The notes under the pieces are model-generated. The model was given only the letters and a program-made list of their open reading frames with translations, searched no databases and was not told the origin of the DNA. Source: an uncultured Bacilli bacterium (lineage in GTDB: Bacteria > Bacillota_I > Bacilli_A > RF39 > UBA660). From it: a DNA stretch of 5,489 bases. The stretch's first letter is position 1. The number at the start of each line of letters is the position of its first letter. The position numbers were made by a program, and so were the translations under genes. Positions 1 to 5,463 of the stretch are shown in pieces. The stretch lies in assembly GCA_944359735.1 (NCBI GenBank), contig CALVTA010000073.1, positions 1 through 5,489 of the forward strand, read 5' to 3'.

Positions 1-47
1 AATAAAAAAATAGCAGGAAAGCCTTTTTATATAAGACTTTCTCTGCT
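1..47 (-). terminator. Rho-independent terminator of the ligase operon
   Basis: On the minus strand, AGCAGAGAAAG (47-37) pairs with CTTTCCTGCT (21-12), with one bulged base and a loop of about 15 nt. A T-rich run (CTATTTTTTTATT) follows at the left edge of the window. It lies about 30 nt beyond the ligase stop codon, where the end of that operon is expected. Confidence 0.8.
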
Positions 48-78
48 GTTCATAATTTTTTTCATGTTTTTATCCTGA

Positions 79-2040
79 TTAATTTAAAATTAATTTCTTA
101 TCAGTATCTATAGGACTGGGTTTGTAATTTACTAAATATATTTTACCATCAATTCTTTCTGGGATAAAACATTTTTCAGTAAGCCCTTCTTCTTCTAAAG
201 CATTAAGGCTTCTTTTGCCTGAACCAGTAACTTTAAACTCATCTTCAATATTATGAAGTCTAAATACAATTTTTTCGGATAATTCTTTAGGAAGTAAAGA
301 ATTTAATTTTTCTTTAGCATCCAGTAGTGCTACTGGCATATAATCTTTAGCATCTGGTTGTAATTCTATGTGAGCGATTGGAATTTCTTCACCATTTATT
401 GTTTTAACATTAATTACCTCACAAGACAAAACATTTAAATAATCTTCTTGTATAGCTTCTGATATAACATAAGGCGCTATTTCTTCTCCAGTACTTAAAT
501 GAAATTCAGAACCCATTCTACCATGTATAATGGTATTTCCTTTTTTATTTTTTGAAGCCCAAGCTTTAGCATCACCATAAACTTTACCATTTGCATCTTT
601 AATGAAAAACTTATTAGTAGCTTCTTCGTTTCCATCATATCTTTTCATAGTAGTAGGACCAATAGCAGCAAGACGACCAACACTTCCATCAGTTATATGA
701 TTACCATTTTTATCTAGTATAACTTCATCTACACATTTAAAAGGAATAAGACCATATGTTTCTTTTGACAGTGATACTTTCTGTCTTAATGCATGAAATA
801 ATGTGAAATAAATGCCACCATGTTCACAATCACCACCGCCTAAAGATAAGGTTACTGGTGATAAAGGAAATGGTACTCTTTTTGTTCCAGCTTTAATGTT
901 TTTTAACCATTTATTTATTAATCTTTCTTCCCCTTTGCTTGTAGGTTCACCAACTGCTATTACTATATATGCTTGTTCCATTTTTTCATTTGGAAATTCT
1001 TTTTCAAATGTTTTAGCAGAATGAACTAAAAAACTAGTAGTAGATGGTATTGCATTAGGTTTATTAATTACTAATGATCTATTATGAAAGTTTATATCAT
1101 AAATGGGTTCTAAAGCGACACTACAACCTTGTGATAATGGATCAGAAATACTAGTAATGACATCTGTGTTTGAATATGTTGGAATATGAGCTAACATTCT
1201 AACATCGTGCATGGCAGGTAAACCTGATAGGTCGGCATCGTGAAATCTTGCCATAGTAATCAAACTACGATGAGGGTGAACCATTTGTTTTGGCAATCCT
1301 TTTCTGGTTGAACCACTGGTAAAACTCCTTAAGAAATCATCATCTAAAGAGACAGTTTCTCTAGTTTCACCTACATATTTTTCACCAAGTTCTATAAAAT
1401 CATGAAAAGAGCTAATATTCCTATCTTCTTCTTTAAATTTTGGAACTTTATTTGAAAAATCATAAAAATCTCTATCCAATTCATAATATGGATCAATTCC
1501 ATTAGGTAGAGAGTCCACTAGTGAAGCTATAACTTTATACTTGAATTTTCTATTTTTTAGAATGTCTTTAATTTTCTCATATTTTTTATCAGTAACAAAA
1601 AATACTTTGTCAGTACAATCTTTTAATATTTTTTCTATATATTTTTTATCAAAGCCCTCACCAAATATAGTCACTTCTGCTCCTACTTTACTAATAGCCA
1701 TTAGACTATAAATAAATTCGGGAGTATTTGACATACAAATAGCAATCTTATCACTCTTTTTAATACCTACTTGTTTTAATGACTTTGCAACTTGATCTCT
1801 TTTTTCAAAAAGTTCTCTAAAAGTGATAACACTACCTCTATAAAATAGAGCTTCTTTATCCAAATTAGCTTTGTTGCGGTTTTCTATATCTAAATCCCAA
1901 GCATAATTACGTTTTTCTTCTATTTCTTTCAAAGCTGCTTCTACTTTTTTATGTGTTTTAACTATTTTGTTACTCTTTTCTTTGTTTAACTTGAATCTAG
2001 ATATTATATCTTTTATTTTATCAAAATTTACTATATTCAT
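79..2040 (-). CDS. AMP-binding (ANL superfamily) acyl-CoA synthetase-like ligase
   Basis: This is a predicted cytosolic adenylate-forming enzyme. Family members activate a carboxylate with ATP to an acyl-adenylate and pass it to CoA or another thiol; the substrate here is unknown. The N-terminal domain has the family core at about residues 62-150 (ALFYRGSVITFRELFEK, then VAICMSNTPEF-like KIAICMSNTPEF). The phosphate-binding loop is SFTSGSTRKGLPK (239-251), which departs from the usual TSGTTGxPKG by about two extra residues. GGGDCEH (401-407) probably takes the place of the YGxTE motif, YGD with Asp490 (488-490) the A7 motif, and GRMGSEFHLSTGEE (507-520) the A8 hinge. The C-terminal subdomain has VTGSGKRS (604-611), with Lys609 as the likely catalytic lysine. 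At 653 residues it is longer than a minimal acyl-CoA synthetase, with a lysine-rich N-terminal extension of about 60 residues. There are no membrane segments or carrier domains. The start ATG follows AAAGGAG by 7 nt and overlaps the stop of the preceding small gene (TAATG), so translation is probably coupled. The superfamily is secure; the substrate and the acceptor are not. Confidence 0.88.
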   Translation of the reverse strand: MNIVNFDKIKDIISRFKLNKEKSNKIVKTHKKVEAALKEIEEKRNYAWDLDIENRNKANLDKEALFYRGSVITFRELFEKRDQVAKSLKQVGIKKSDKIAICMSNTPEFIYSLMAISKVGAEVTIFGEGFDKKYIEKILKDCTDKVFFVTDKKYEKIKDILKNRKFKYKVIASLVDSLPNGIDPYYELDRDFYDFSNKVPKFKEEDRNISSFHDFIELGEKYVGETRETVSLDDDFLRSFTSGSTRKGLPKQMVHPHRSLITMARFHDADLSGLPAMHDVRMLAHIPTYSNTDVITSISDPLSQGCSVALEPIYDINFHNRSLVINKPNAIPSTTSFLVHSAKTFEKEFPNEKMEQAYIVIAVGEPTSKGEERLINKWLKNIKAGTKRVPFPLSPVTLSLGGGDCEHGGIYFTLFHALRQKVSLSKETYGLIPFKCVDEVILDKNGNHITDGSVGRLAAIGPTTMKRYDGNEEATNKFFIKDANGKVYGDAKAWASKNKKGNTIIHGRMGSEFHLSTGEEIAPYVISEAIQEDYLNVLSCEVINVKTINGEEIPIAHIELQPDAKDYMPVALLDAKEKLNSLLPKELSEKIVFRLHNIEDEFKVTGSGKRSLNALEEEGLTEKCFIPERIDGKIYLVNYKPSPIDTDKKLILN

Positions 2041-2240
2041 TAAAAATCTCCTTTACTTTTTATTTCTATTTCATCATAAGTATAGGAAGATACTGCATTA
2101 CCTATTTGTACTTGATAAATAGAGCCTATTTTCATAACAACAACCCCTATTATTCCTGTGGTTTTAATTGTAACTTCACTACCAATATCAATATCATCAC
2201 CTGTTTCATCAAAACTAGTATTTTTTACTATTAAACCCAT
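2040..2240 (-). CDS. Small conserved-looking hypothetical protein, first gene of ligase operon
   Basis: This 66-residue protein is not one I recognise. It is rich in beta-forming residues (V, I, T, Y) with glycine turns. The segment GSEVTIKTTGIIGVVV (21-36), followed by YQVQIG and an acidic, Tyr-containing end, resembles the short SH3/KOW-like barrel patterns of small accessory proteins. That fold is inferred by eye only. It has no signal peptide or membrane helix. The start ATG lies 8 nt after an AAAGGGA ribosome site and about 20 nt downstream of the predicted transcription start, so it leads the operon. Its stop codon shares one base with the ligase start, and its last codons (AAA GGA GAT) supply the ligase ribosome binding site. 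This organisation suggests co-production with the ligase and perhaps a partner role. The overlapping plus-strand frame at 2158-2343 has no supporting signals. Confidence 0.8.
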   Translation of the reverse strand: MGLIVKNTSFDETGDDIDIGSEVTIKTTGIIGVVVMKIGSIYQVQIGNAVSSYTYDEIEIKSKGDF

Positions 2241-2264
2241 ACATAATATCCCTTTCTTGCCCTT

Positions 2265-2292
2265 ATTATATACAATTTTTTCGATTTGTCAA
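2265..2292 (-). promoter_or_regulatory. Sigma-A promoter of the ligase operon
   Basis: On the minus strand a perfect TTGACA (-35, 2292-2287) is followed after 16 bp by a perfect TATAAT (-10, 2270-2265). Transcription should start near 2258, giving a leader of about 18 nt that carries the ribosome site of the 66-residue gene. The -35 box lies inside a TTTGT-N3-ACAAA dyad, so repressor binding there would block RNA polymerase. Confidence 0.85.
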
Positions 2293-2297
2293 ACAAA
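2285..2297. promoter_or_regulatory. Putative operator dyad 1 (TTTGT-CAA-ACAAA)
   Basis: Perfect 5-bp inverted arms TTTGT and ACAAA are separated by 3 bp and cover the -35 box of the ligase-operon promoter. An identically built dyad is centred 20 bp away. The regulator is unknown. The MerR protein in this window has its own, unrelated operator sequence. Confidence 0.5.
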
Positions 2298-2303
2298 AGT
2301 TTA

Positions 2304-2318
2304 TTTTGTAATACAAAA
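2304..2318. promoter_or_regulatory. Putative operator dyad 2 (TTTTGTA-A-TACAAAA)
   Basis: This is a perfect 15-bp palindrome with 7-bp arms and one central base. It contains the same TTTGT-N3-ACAAA core as dyad 1. It sits between the two divergent promoters and ends 2 bp upstream of the plus-strand -35 box at 2321. Its position and its match to dyad 1 suggest a shared dimeric repressor site. A+T-rich DNA produces short palindromes by chance, so this is inference. Confidence 0.55.
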
Positions 2319-2320
2319 AC

Positions 2321-2349
2321 TTCACTTTTCTTCTTATTTATGATAGAAT
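2321..2349 (+). promoter_or_regulatory. Promoter of the 45-codon ORF
   Basis: TTCACT (2321-2326) and TAGAAT (2344-2349) are separated by 17 bp. TGA directly precedes the -10, giving an extended TGn -10 element. The predicted start near 2356 leaves a short leader with a strong ribosome site. It is divergent from the ligase-operon promoter. Confidence 0.6.
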
Positions 2350-2373
2350 CTAGTCATTAGTGAGGTGTTATTT

Positions 2374-2511
2374 ATGAAAGATATTATAGGTGATCAAAAG
2401 ATAGAATATAATCTAGATAATCATAATTGTATCTATACAATAAATAATATTAACTATATTTATCTTAATAACACGATATATATATTATTTAAAAAACCCC
2501 TTTGGGGGTAA
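2374..2511 (+). CDS. Possible small protein, 45 residues, function unknown
   Basis: The ORF runs from ATG to TAA and encodes a 45-residue peptide beginning MKDIIGDQKIEYNLDN and ending KKPLWG. It is rich in Asn, Ile and Tyr, with an alternating hydrophobic/polar pattern that could form a beta hairpin. It has no signal peptide or convincing membrane helix. The evidence that it is expressed is a promoter with an extended -10 just upstream and a very good ribosome site (GAGGTG, 2362-2367) 6 nt before the ATG. The last codons (CCC CTT TGG GGG) are unusually G+C-rich for this region and coincide with a hairpin whose T-tract faces the minus strand. It ends 70 bp before proS on the same strand but probably has its own promoter. 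I recognise no family. It could be a real small gene, a leader peptide, or a fortuitous frame in A+T-rich DNA. Confidence 0.5.
   Translation: MKDIIGDQKIEYNLDNHNCIYTINNINYIYLNNTIYILFKKPLWG
2491..2510 (-). terminator. Short hairpin with minus-strand T-tract
   Basis: On the minus strand, ACCCC and GGGGT (2509-2496) form a 5-bp stem with a CAAA loop, followed by TTTTT and A+T-rich sequence. This reads as a small intrinsic terminator for leftward transcription. No minus-strand gene lies immediately upstream of it. It could stop antisense transcripts from running into the divergent control region. It lacks a T-tract on the plus strand. Confidence 0.35.
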
Positions 2512-2548
2512 CTGATATAAAGAAAGATGCATGAAAAATTTATTTTAA

Positions 2549-2573
2549 TGTTAAAATATTATATAAAAAGGAG
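2549..2573 (+). promoter_or_regulatory. proS promoter (extended -10) and ribosome binding site
   Basis: TGT followed by TAAAAT (2549-2557) forms an extended -10 element, with no good -35 box upstream. The predicted start is near 2564. AAGGAG (2568-2573) then lies 8 nt before the proS ATG. The leader is too short to hold a T-box or other riboswitch, so constitutive expression is the simplest reading. Confidence 0.5.
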
Positions 2574-2581
2574 AATTATTT

Positions 2582-4021
2582 ATGAATAAAGAAAAAAAGT
2601 TTGTTAGTAATATTACTCCTCGTAATGAGGATTTTGCTAAATGGTATACTGATGTAGTTATGGAAGCTAAGTTGTGTGATTATTCTAGTGTAAAAGGCTT
2701 TTTAATATATAAGCCTAACGGCTATGCTATTTGGGAAATGATTAGAAACAACTTAGATAAACGATTTAAAGAAACTGGAGTTTCTAATGTTTATTTTCCT
2801 CTATTAATACCTGAAAGTTTACTTCAAAAAGAAAAAGATCATATTGAAGGTTTTGCTCCTGAAGTTGCTTGGGTAACCAAAGGTGGAGATTCTGAGTTAG
2901 AAGAAAACTTATGTATCCGTCCTACCTCTGAGACTTTATTTTGTGATCAATTTCAAAAAGAAGTGAAATCTTATCGTGATTTACCATTGCTTTATAATCA
3001 ATGGTGTTCTGTCGTAAGATGGGAAAAAACAACTAGGCCTTTCCTTAGAAGCAGAGAGTTTTTATGGCAAGAAGGACATACCGTTCATGCGAGTAGTAAA
3101 GAAGCTGAAGATAGAACAAGAATGATGTTAGATATTTATTATGATTTTGTTACTAGAGATTTAGCTATTCCTTTGATAAAAGGCAAAAAAACAGATAGTG
3201 AAAAGTTTGCAGGAGCTAAAGATACTTATACTATCGAAGCAATGATGCATGATGGTAGAGCTTTACAATCTGGAACAAGTCATTTCTTTGGAGATGGTTT
3301 TGCTAAAGCTTTTGATATTAAATTTTTAAATAAGAATAATAAACTTGAAGTTGTTAATGAAACTTCTTGGGGACTATCTACTAGAATAATTGGTGCTCTT
3401 ATTATGGTTCATGGTGATGATAGTGGACTAATATTACCTCCTAAAATTGCCCCTATTCAGACGAAAATAATTCCTATTGCTATGCATAAAGAAGGTGTTT
3501 GTGAAAAAACTAATGAACTTTTAGAACAGTTAAAGAAAGATGGTATTAGAATTGATGCTGATTTTTCTGATAAAACCCCAGGATTTAAATTTAGCGAACA
3601 AGAAGTCTTAGGTATTCCTACAAGGATTGAAATAGGTCCTAAAGATATAGAAAAATCTACTGTTGCAATCGTAAGACGAGATACAAGAAAAAAAATAGAA
3701 GTTTCTATGGATGAAGTTAGTGATAAATTAAAAGAGATATTTGAAGTTATGCAAAAAGACATGTATGATCGAGCTAAAAATTTCTTAGATAGCCATATTT
3801 ATGATGAGACTAATATTAAAGAAATGAAGAAAACAATGAAAGAGCAAGTTGGTTTTGTTAGAGCCATGTGGTGTGGTAATGAAGCTTGTGAAGAAAAGAT
3901 TAAAGAAATAACTGGTGCTGGTTCTAGATGTATACCATTTAATGAAGATCATCTATCTGATAAATGTATATGTTGTGGTAAAGAAGCTAAGCATATGGTT
4001 ATTTGGGGTAAATCTTATTAA
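2582..4021 (+). CDS. proS: Prolyl-tRNA synthetase, archaeal/eukaryotic-like type
   Basis: This class II aminoacyl-tRNA synthetase charges tRNA-Pro with proline in the cytosol. At 479 residues it has the length of the short (type 3) enzymes and lacks the editing insertion found in the longer bacterial type. Visible landmarks are motif 1 around GVSNVYFPLLIPES (66-79), the proline-binding loop CIRPTSETLF (111-120), motif 2 RWEKTTRPFLRSREFLWQEGH (146-166), and motif 3 GLSTRIIGALIMVHGDDSG (264-282) with Arg268. The anticodon-binding domain spans about 295-400. The extra C-terminal zinc-binding domain has Cys431-X4-Cys436 and Cys462-X2-Cys465, and the chain ends in Lys-Ser-Tyr; a terminal Tyr is usual in this type. 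The start follows AAGGAG by 8 nt and the sequence aligns with the family from the first residues. It stands alone in its transcription unit and converges on the MerR gene. All catalytic motifs look intact, so it should be the functional, essential enzyme. Confidence 0.97.
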   Translation: MNKEKKFVSNITPRNEDFAKWYTDVVMEAKLCDYSSVKGFLIYKPNGYAIWEMIRNNLDKRFKETGVSNVYFPLLIPESLLQKEKDHIEGFAPEVAWVTKGGDSELEENLCIRPTSETLFCDQFQKEVKSYRDLPLLYNQWCSVVRWEKTTRPFLRSREFLWQEGHTVHASSKEAEDRTRMMLDIYYDFVTRDLAIPLIKGKKTDSEKFAGAKDTYTIEAMMHDGRALQSGTSHFFGDGFAKAFDIKFLNKNNKLEVVNETSWGLSTRIIGALIMVHGDDSGLILPPKIAPIQTKIIPIAMHKEGVCEKTNELLEQLKKDGIRIDADFSDKTPGFKFSEQEVLGIPTRIEIGPKDIEKSTVAIVRRDTRKKIEVSMDEVSDKLKEIFEVMQKDMYDRAKNFLDSHIYDETNIKEMKKTMKEQVGFVRAMWCGNEACEEKIKEITGAGSRCIPFNEDHLSDKCICCGKEAKHMVIWGKSY

Positions 4022-4053
4022 AAAGAATACAGTTAATGGTGCTGTATTCTTTT
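4021..4053. terminator. Bidirectional terminator shared by proS and the MerR gene
   Basis: A perfect 12-bp stem (AAAAGAATACAG at 4021-4032 with CTGTATTCTTTT at 4042-4053) encloses a 9-nt loop. On the plus strand the arm runs into TTTTATTTTA, a good T-tract for proS. On the minus strand the T-tract is shorter (TTTT then TAATAAG). The outer bases belong to the stop codons of both genes (proS 4019-4021, MerR 4054-4052), so the two genes are packed end to end around one hairpin. Confidence 0.85.
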
Positions 4054-5200
4054 ATTTTACTTCTTTATAGTAGTATAGATAAGGTCTTACATTAATATTT
4101 AAATCGTTCATTGCTATTACTAGATATTTAGTACCATCTTTAGAGTTTTCCTGATATAAATAGTTATAAACTATTTTACCATTATTTTTTATAAGTAGAT
4201 GATTGTCTCTCCAAGTTACATTGTCATAATTAGTTGTACCATCTTTATATAAGATTAATTCTTTGTACTTAGTATCAGGCATAAAATGTTTTTTATTTGA
4301 ATTAAATATTTTAATTGGTTCTACTACCTGTCCTTGTAATCCCCACTTACTAACATATTTAGAATCGTAAATAGGTTCAGTAGTTTTAATTTTTTTCTCT
4401 AAATGTTTCTCATGTATTAAAGCATCTTCATTATCTTTAGTTAAGTCATATGCTTCTACATAAATATCTGTTTTATCACTATTATATATTTCTATAAATT
4501 CTCCTCTTATTTGAATATTATTGTTATTTGCATACTTAATCATTTCTTTATAAGCATCTATTACCTCATCATTACTAGATGTATGTAATAAAGTTTCTAC
4601 AACATTATCAGTTAATACTTCTAATCCCATACTTTGAAGTTTATTAATAAAGCCATAATTAGTTTTTAAATCATCACTTAAGACTCTACCTATAAAACAA
4701 GTAATATCACTTTCTTTAAAACCTACTTCATAACTAATTAAAACACTAGGTAGATTAGTATAACTTTTTTCATCAATTTTCTTATCGATAAGTTCTAATT
4801 TCTTCTTAAAATCATCTCTTGTCTTTAATAAAGTAAATTCTCCTATCATAACAAATTTAGGATTTTTAATTAATTCCATATAAACTCCCCCTCTTAGTTT
4901 ATTTTTAATCTCTTCAAGTTTTTCTAATCTTTCTTGATAATCTTCAGTTAATTTTTTTATTTCTTTTACTATATTACTATCATTAGAATTATCAAGAATA
5001 TTCTTTATTTCTTTTAAAGTAAATCCTGCTTCTTGTAAAGTTTTAATATTATGATAAGTACTAACTTGTTCTTCACTATAATACCTATAACCTGTAAAGT
5101 CATCTACTTCGTTAGGTATTAAAATACCAACTTTTTCATAATGTCTTAGTGTCTTAATAGTACACTCACAAAGATGTGAAAATTCACCTGTTCTATATAT
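4052..5200 (-). CDS. MerR-family transcriptional regulator with effector-binding domain; ATA start
   Basis: The full frame gives 382 residues. Residues 1-70 are a MerR DNA-binding domain: YRTGEFSHLCECTIKTLRHYEKVGIL (2-27) forms the helix-turn-helix, and TGYRYYSEEQV (36-46) the wing. A charged coiled-coil dimerisation helix covers about 75-104. Residues 108 to about 255 look like the GyrI/BmrR-type effector-binding fold (FVMIG near its start, EFIEIYN and IYVEAYD near its end). A C-terminal beta-rich module (about 278-382: YVSKWGLQGQV, ELILYKDGT, TWRDNHLLI, Tyr-rich end) resembles the extra domain on some Firmicutes MerR proteins. Between the upstream in-frame TAA and residue 108 there is no ATG, GTG or TTG. 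The start is placed at ATA (5200-5198), 6 nt after AGGAGG and exactly where homologues begin M-Y/F-R/K-x-G-E-F. The first in-frame ATG is at 4879-4877 and would give only the 275-residue effector part. The gene is probably autoregulated through the adjacent operator; the ligand and other targets are unknown. Confidence 0.85.
   Translation of the reverse strand: MYRTGEFSHLCECTIKTLRHYEKVGILIPNEVDDFTGYRYYSEEQVSTYHNIKTLQEAGFTLKEIKNILDNSNDSNIVKEIKKLTEDYQERLEKLEEIKNKLRGGVYMELIKNPKFVMIGEFTLLKTRDDFKKKLELIDKKIDEKSYTNLPSVLISYEVGFKESDITCFIGRVLSDDLKTNYGFINKLQSMGLEVLTDNVVETLLHTSSNDEVIDAYKEMIKYANNNNIQIRGEFIEIYNSDKTDIYVEAYDLTKDNEDALIHEKHLEKKIKTTEPIYDSKYVSKWGLQGQVVEPIKIFNSNKKHFMPDTKYKELILYKDGTTNYDNVTWRDNHLLIKNNGKIVYNYLYQENSKDGTKYLVIAMNDLNINVRPYLYYYKEVK
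4877..4894 (-). promoter_or_regulatory. Internal ribosome site and ATG at the MerR domain boundary
   Basis: On the minus strand AGAGGGGGAG (4894-4885) is followed after 5 nt by ATG (4879-4877), in frame with the regulator. The ATG falls between the coiled coil and the effector domain. Starting here would give a 275-residue ligand-binding fragment without DNA-binding ability. GGAG and GAGG within the G-run can both pair with 16S rRNA. This G-run is unusual in such A+T-rich DNA. Confidence 0.5.
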
Positions 5201-5212
5201 ATTCTTCCTCCT
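5198..5212 (-). promoter_or_regulatory. MerR-gene ribosome binding site with ATA initiation codon
   Basis: AGGAGG (5212-5207) is separated by 6 nt from ATA (5200-5198), followed by TAT AGA ACA GGT GAA TTT, the usual opening of MerR proteins (x-Y-R-T-G-E-F). An in-frame TAA lies at 5239-5237, with no ATG, GTG or TTG in between. ATA is therefore the only well-placed candidate start for the full-length protein. Confidence 0.65.
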
Positions 5213-5221
5213 TTCACCATC

Positions 5222-5252
5222 ACTATAACACTCTCCTTAAGGGGAGAGTCAA
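5222..5252 (-). promoter_or_regulatory. MerR-type operator/promoter, 19-bp spacer
   Basis: On the minus strand TTGACT (-35, 5252-5247) and TATAGT (-10, 5227-5222) are separated by 19 bp, the overlong spacing typical of promoters activated by MerR-family DNA distortion. A dyad ACTCTCC-N6-GGAGAGT (5249-5230) fills the spacer. Transcription would begin near 5215, immediately before the AGGAGG of the regulator gene, which indicates direct autoregulation. Confidence 0.9.
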
Positions 5253-5254
5253 TA

Positions 5255-5434
5255 CTATAAATTATATTTTTTCTTAAATGATTTAATATATTTTTTACGC
5301 ATAGCTGGAAGAATATTAAAAGCTGTATTTAAAGCAACATCATTAATTTCTACATGGGAGGTATCTAGCAAACAGAATGAACAGAATGAATCAACACTTT
5401 CAGAAAATAAACCTGTCAAATTTTTTTGAAAATG
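5255..5434 (-). pseudogene. C-terminal remnant of an unrecognised protein
   Basis: An open frame of 59 codons on the minus strand runs from just after an in-frame TGA (5437-5435) to TAG (5257-5255). The peptide includes NLTGLFSESVDSFCSFC, then HVEINDVALNTAFNILPAM, and ends in a very basic tail RKKYIKSFKKKYNL. It looks like genuine protein, with a CxxC and a structured helical stretch, but it has no ATG near its beginning (only a TTG at codon 6) and no ribosome site. It is best read as the tail of a truncated gene, possibly a transposase or other mobile-element protein, given the TGTCA repeats over and beyond its upstream end. I cannot assign a family. Its stop codon lies 2 bp from the MerR-gene -35 box. 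Confidence 0.45.
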
Positions 5435-5463
5435 TCAGGTAAATTATTTCAAGAAAATGTCAG
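5414..5463. repeat. Cluster of TGTCA repeats, possible insertion-sequence end
   Basis: GAAAATGTCAG occurs twice in direct orientation (5428-5438 and 5453-5463, 25 bp apart), and a third TGTCAAA lies at 5414-5420. ACCTGTCA (5411-5418) and TGTCAGGT (5433-5440) also form an inverted pair with one mismatch. Multiple short TGTCA repeats of this kind are known at the ends of IS21-family elements. The link here is a suggestion only, because no transposase motif is visible. Confidence 0.4.

Noticed and set aside
812..1024. Plus-strand 70-codon frame
   Set aside because: It is antisense inside the ligase gene, has no ribosome site, and the opposite strand has clear ANL motifs.
2158..2343. Plus-strand 61-codon frame over the small gene and control region
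   Set aside because: It runs antisense through the 66-residue gene and across both promoters, and has no ribosome site.
2512..2581. T-box riboswitch upstream of proS
   Set aside because: The predicted leader is under 20 nt. No T-box consensus, specifier stem or terminator/antiterminator pair is visible between the small ORF and proS.
3457..3762. Minus-strand 101-codon frame
   Set aside because: It is antisense to the anticodon-binding part of proS and is a shadow of that gene.
5147..5220. Minus-strand ATG at 5220 as start of the regulator or of a short upstream ORF
   Set aside because: It is in a different frame from the MerR domain and stops after 24 codons. The predicted transcription start (about 5215) lies downstream of it, and it has no ribosome site of its own; the AGGAGG lies inside it.
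5411..5463. CRISPR array from the TGTCA repeats
   Set aside because: The repeats are only about 11 bp, unevenly spaced, and too few; they do not show the repeat-spacer form.
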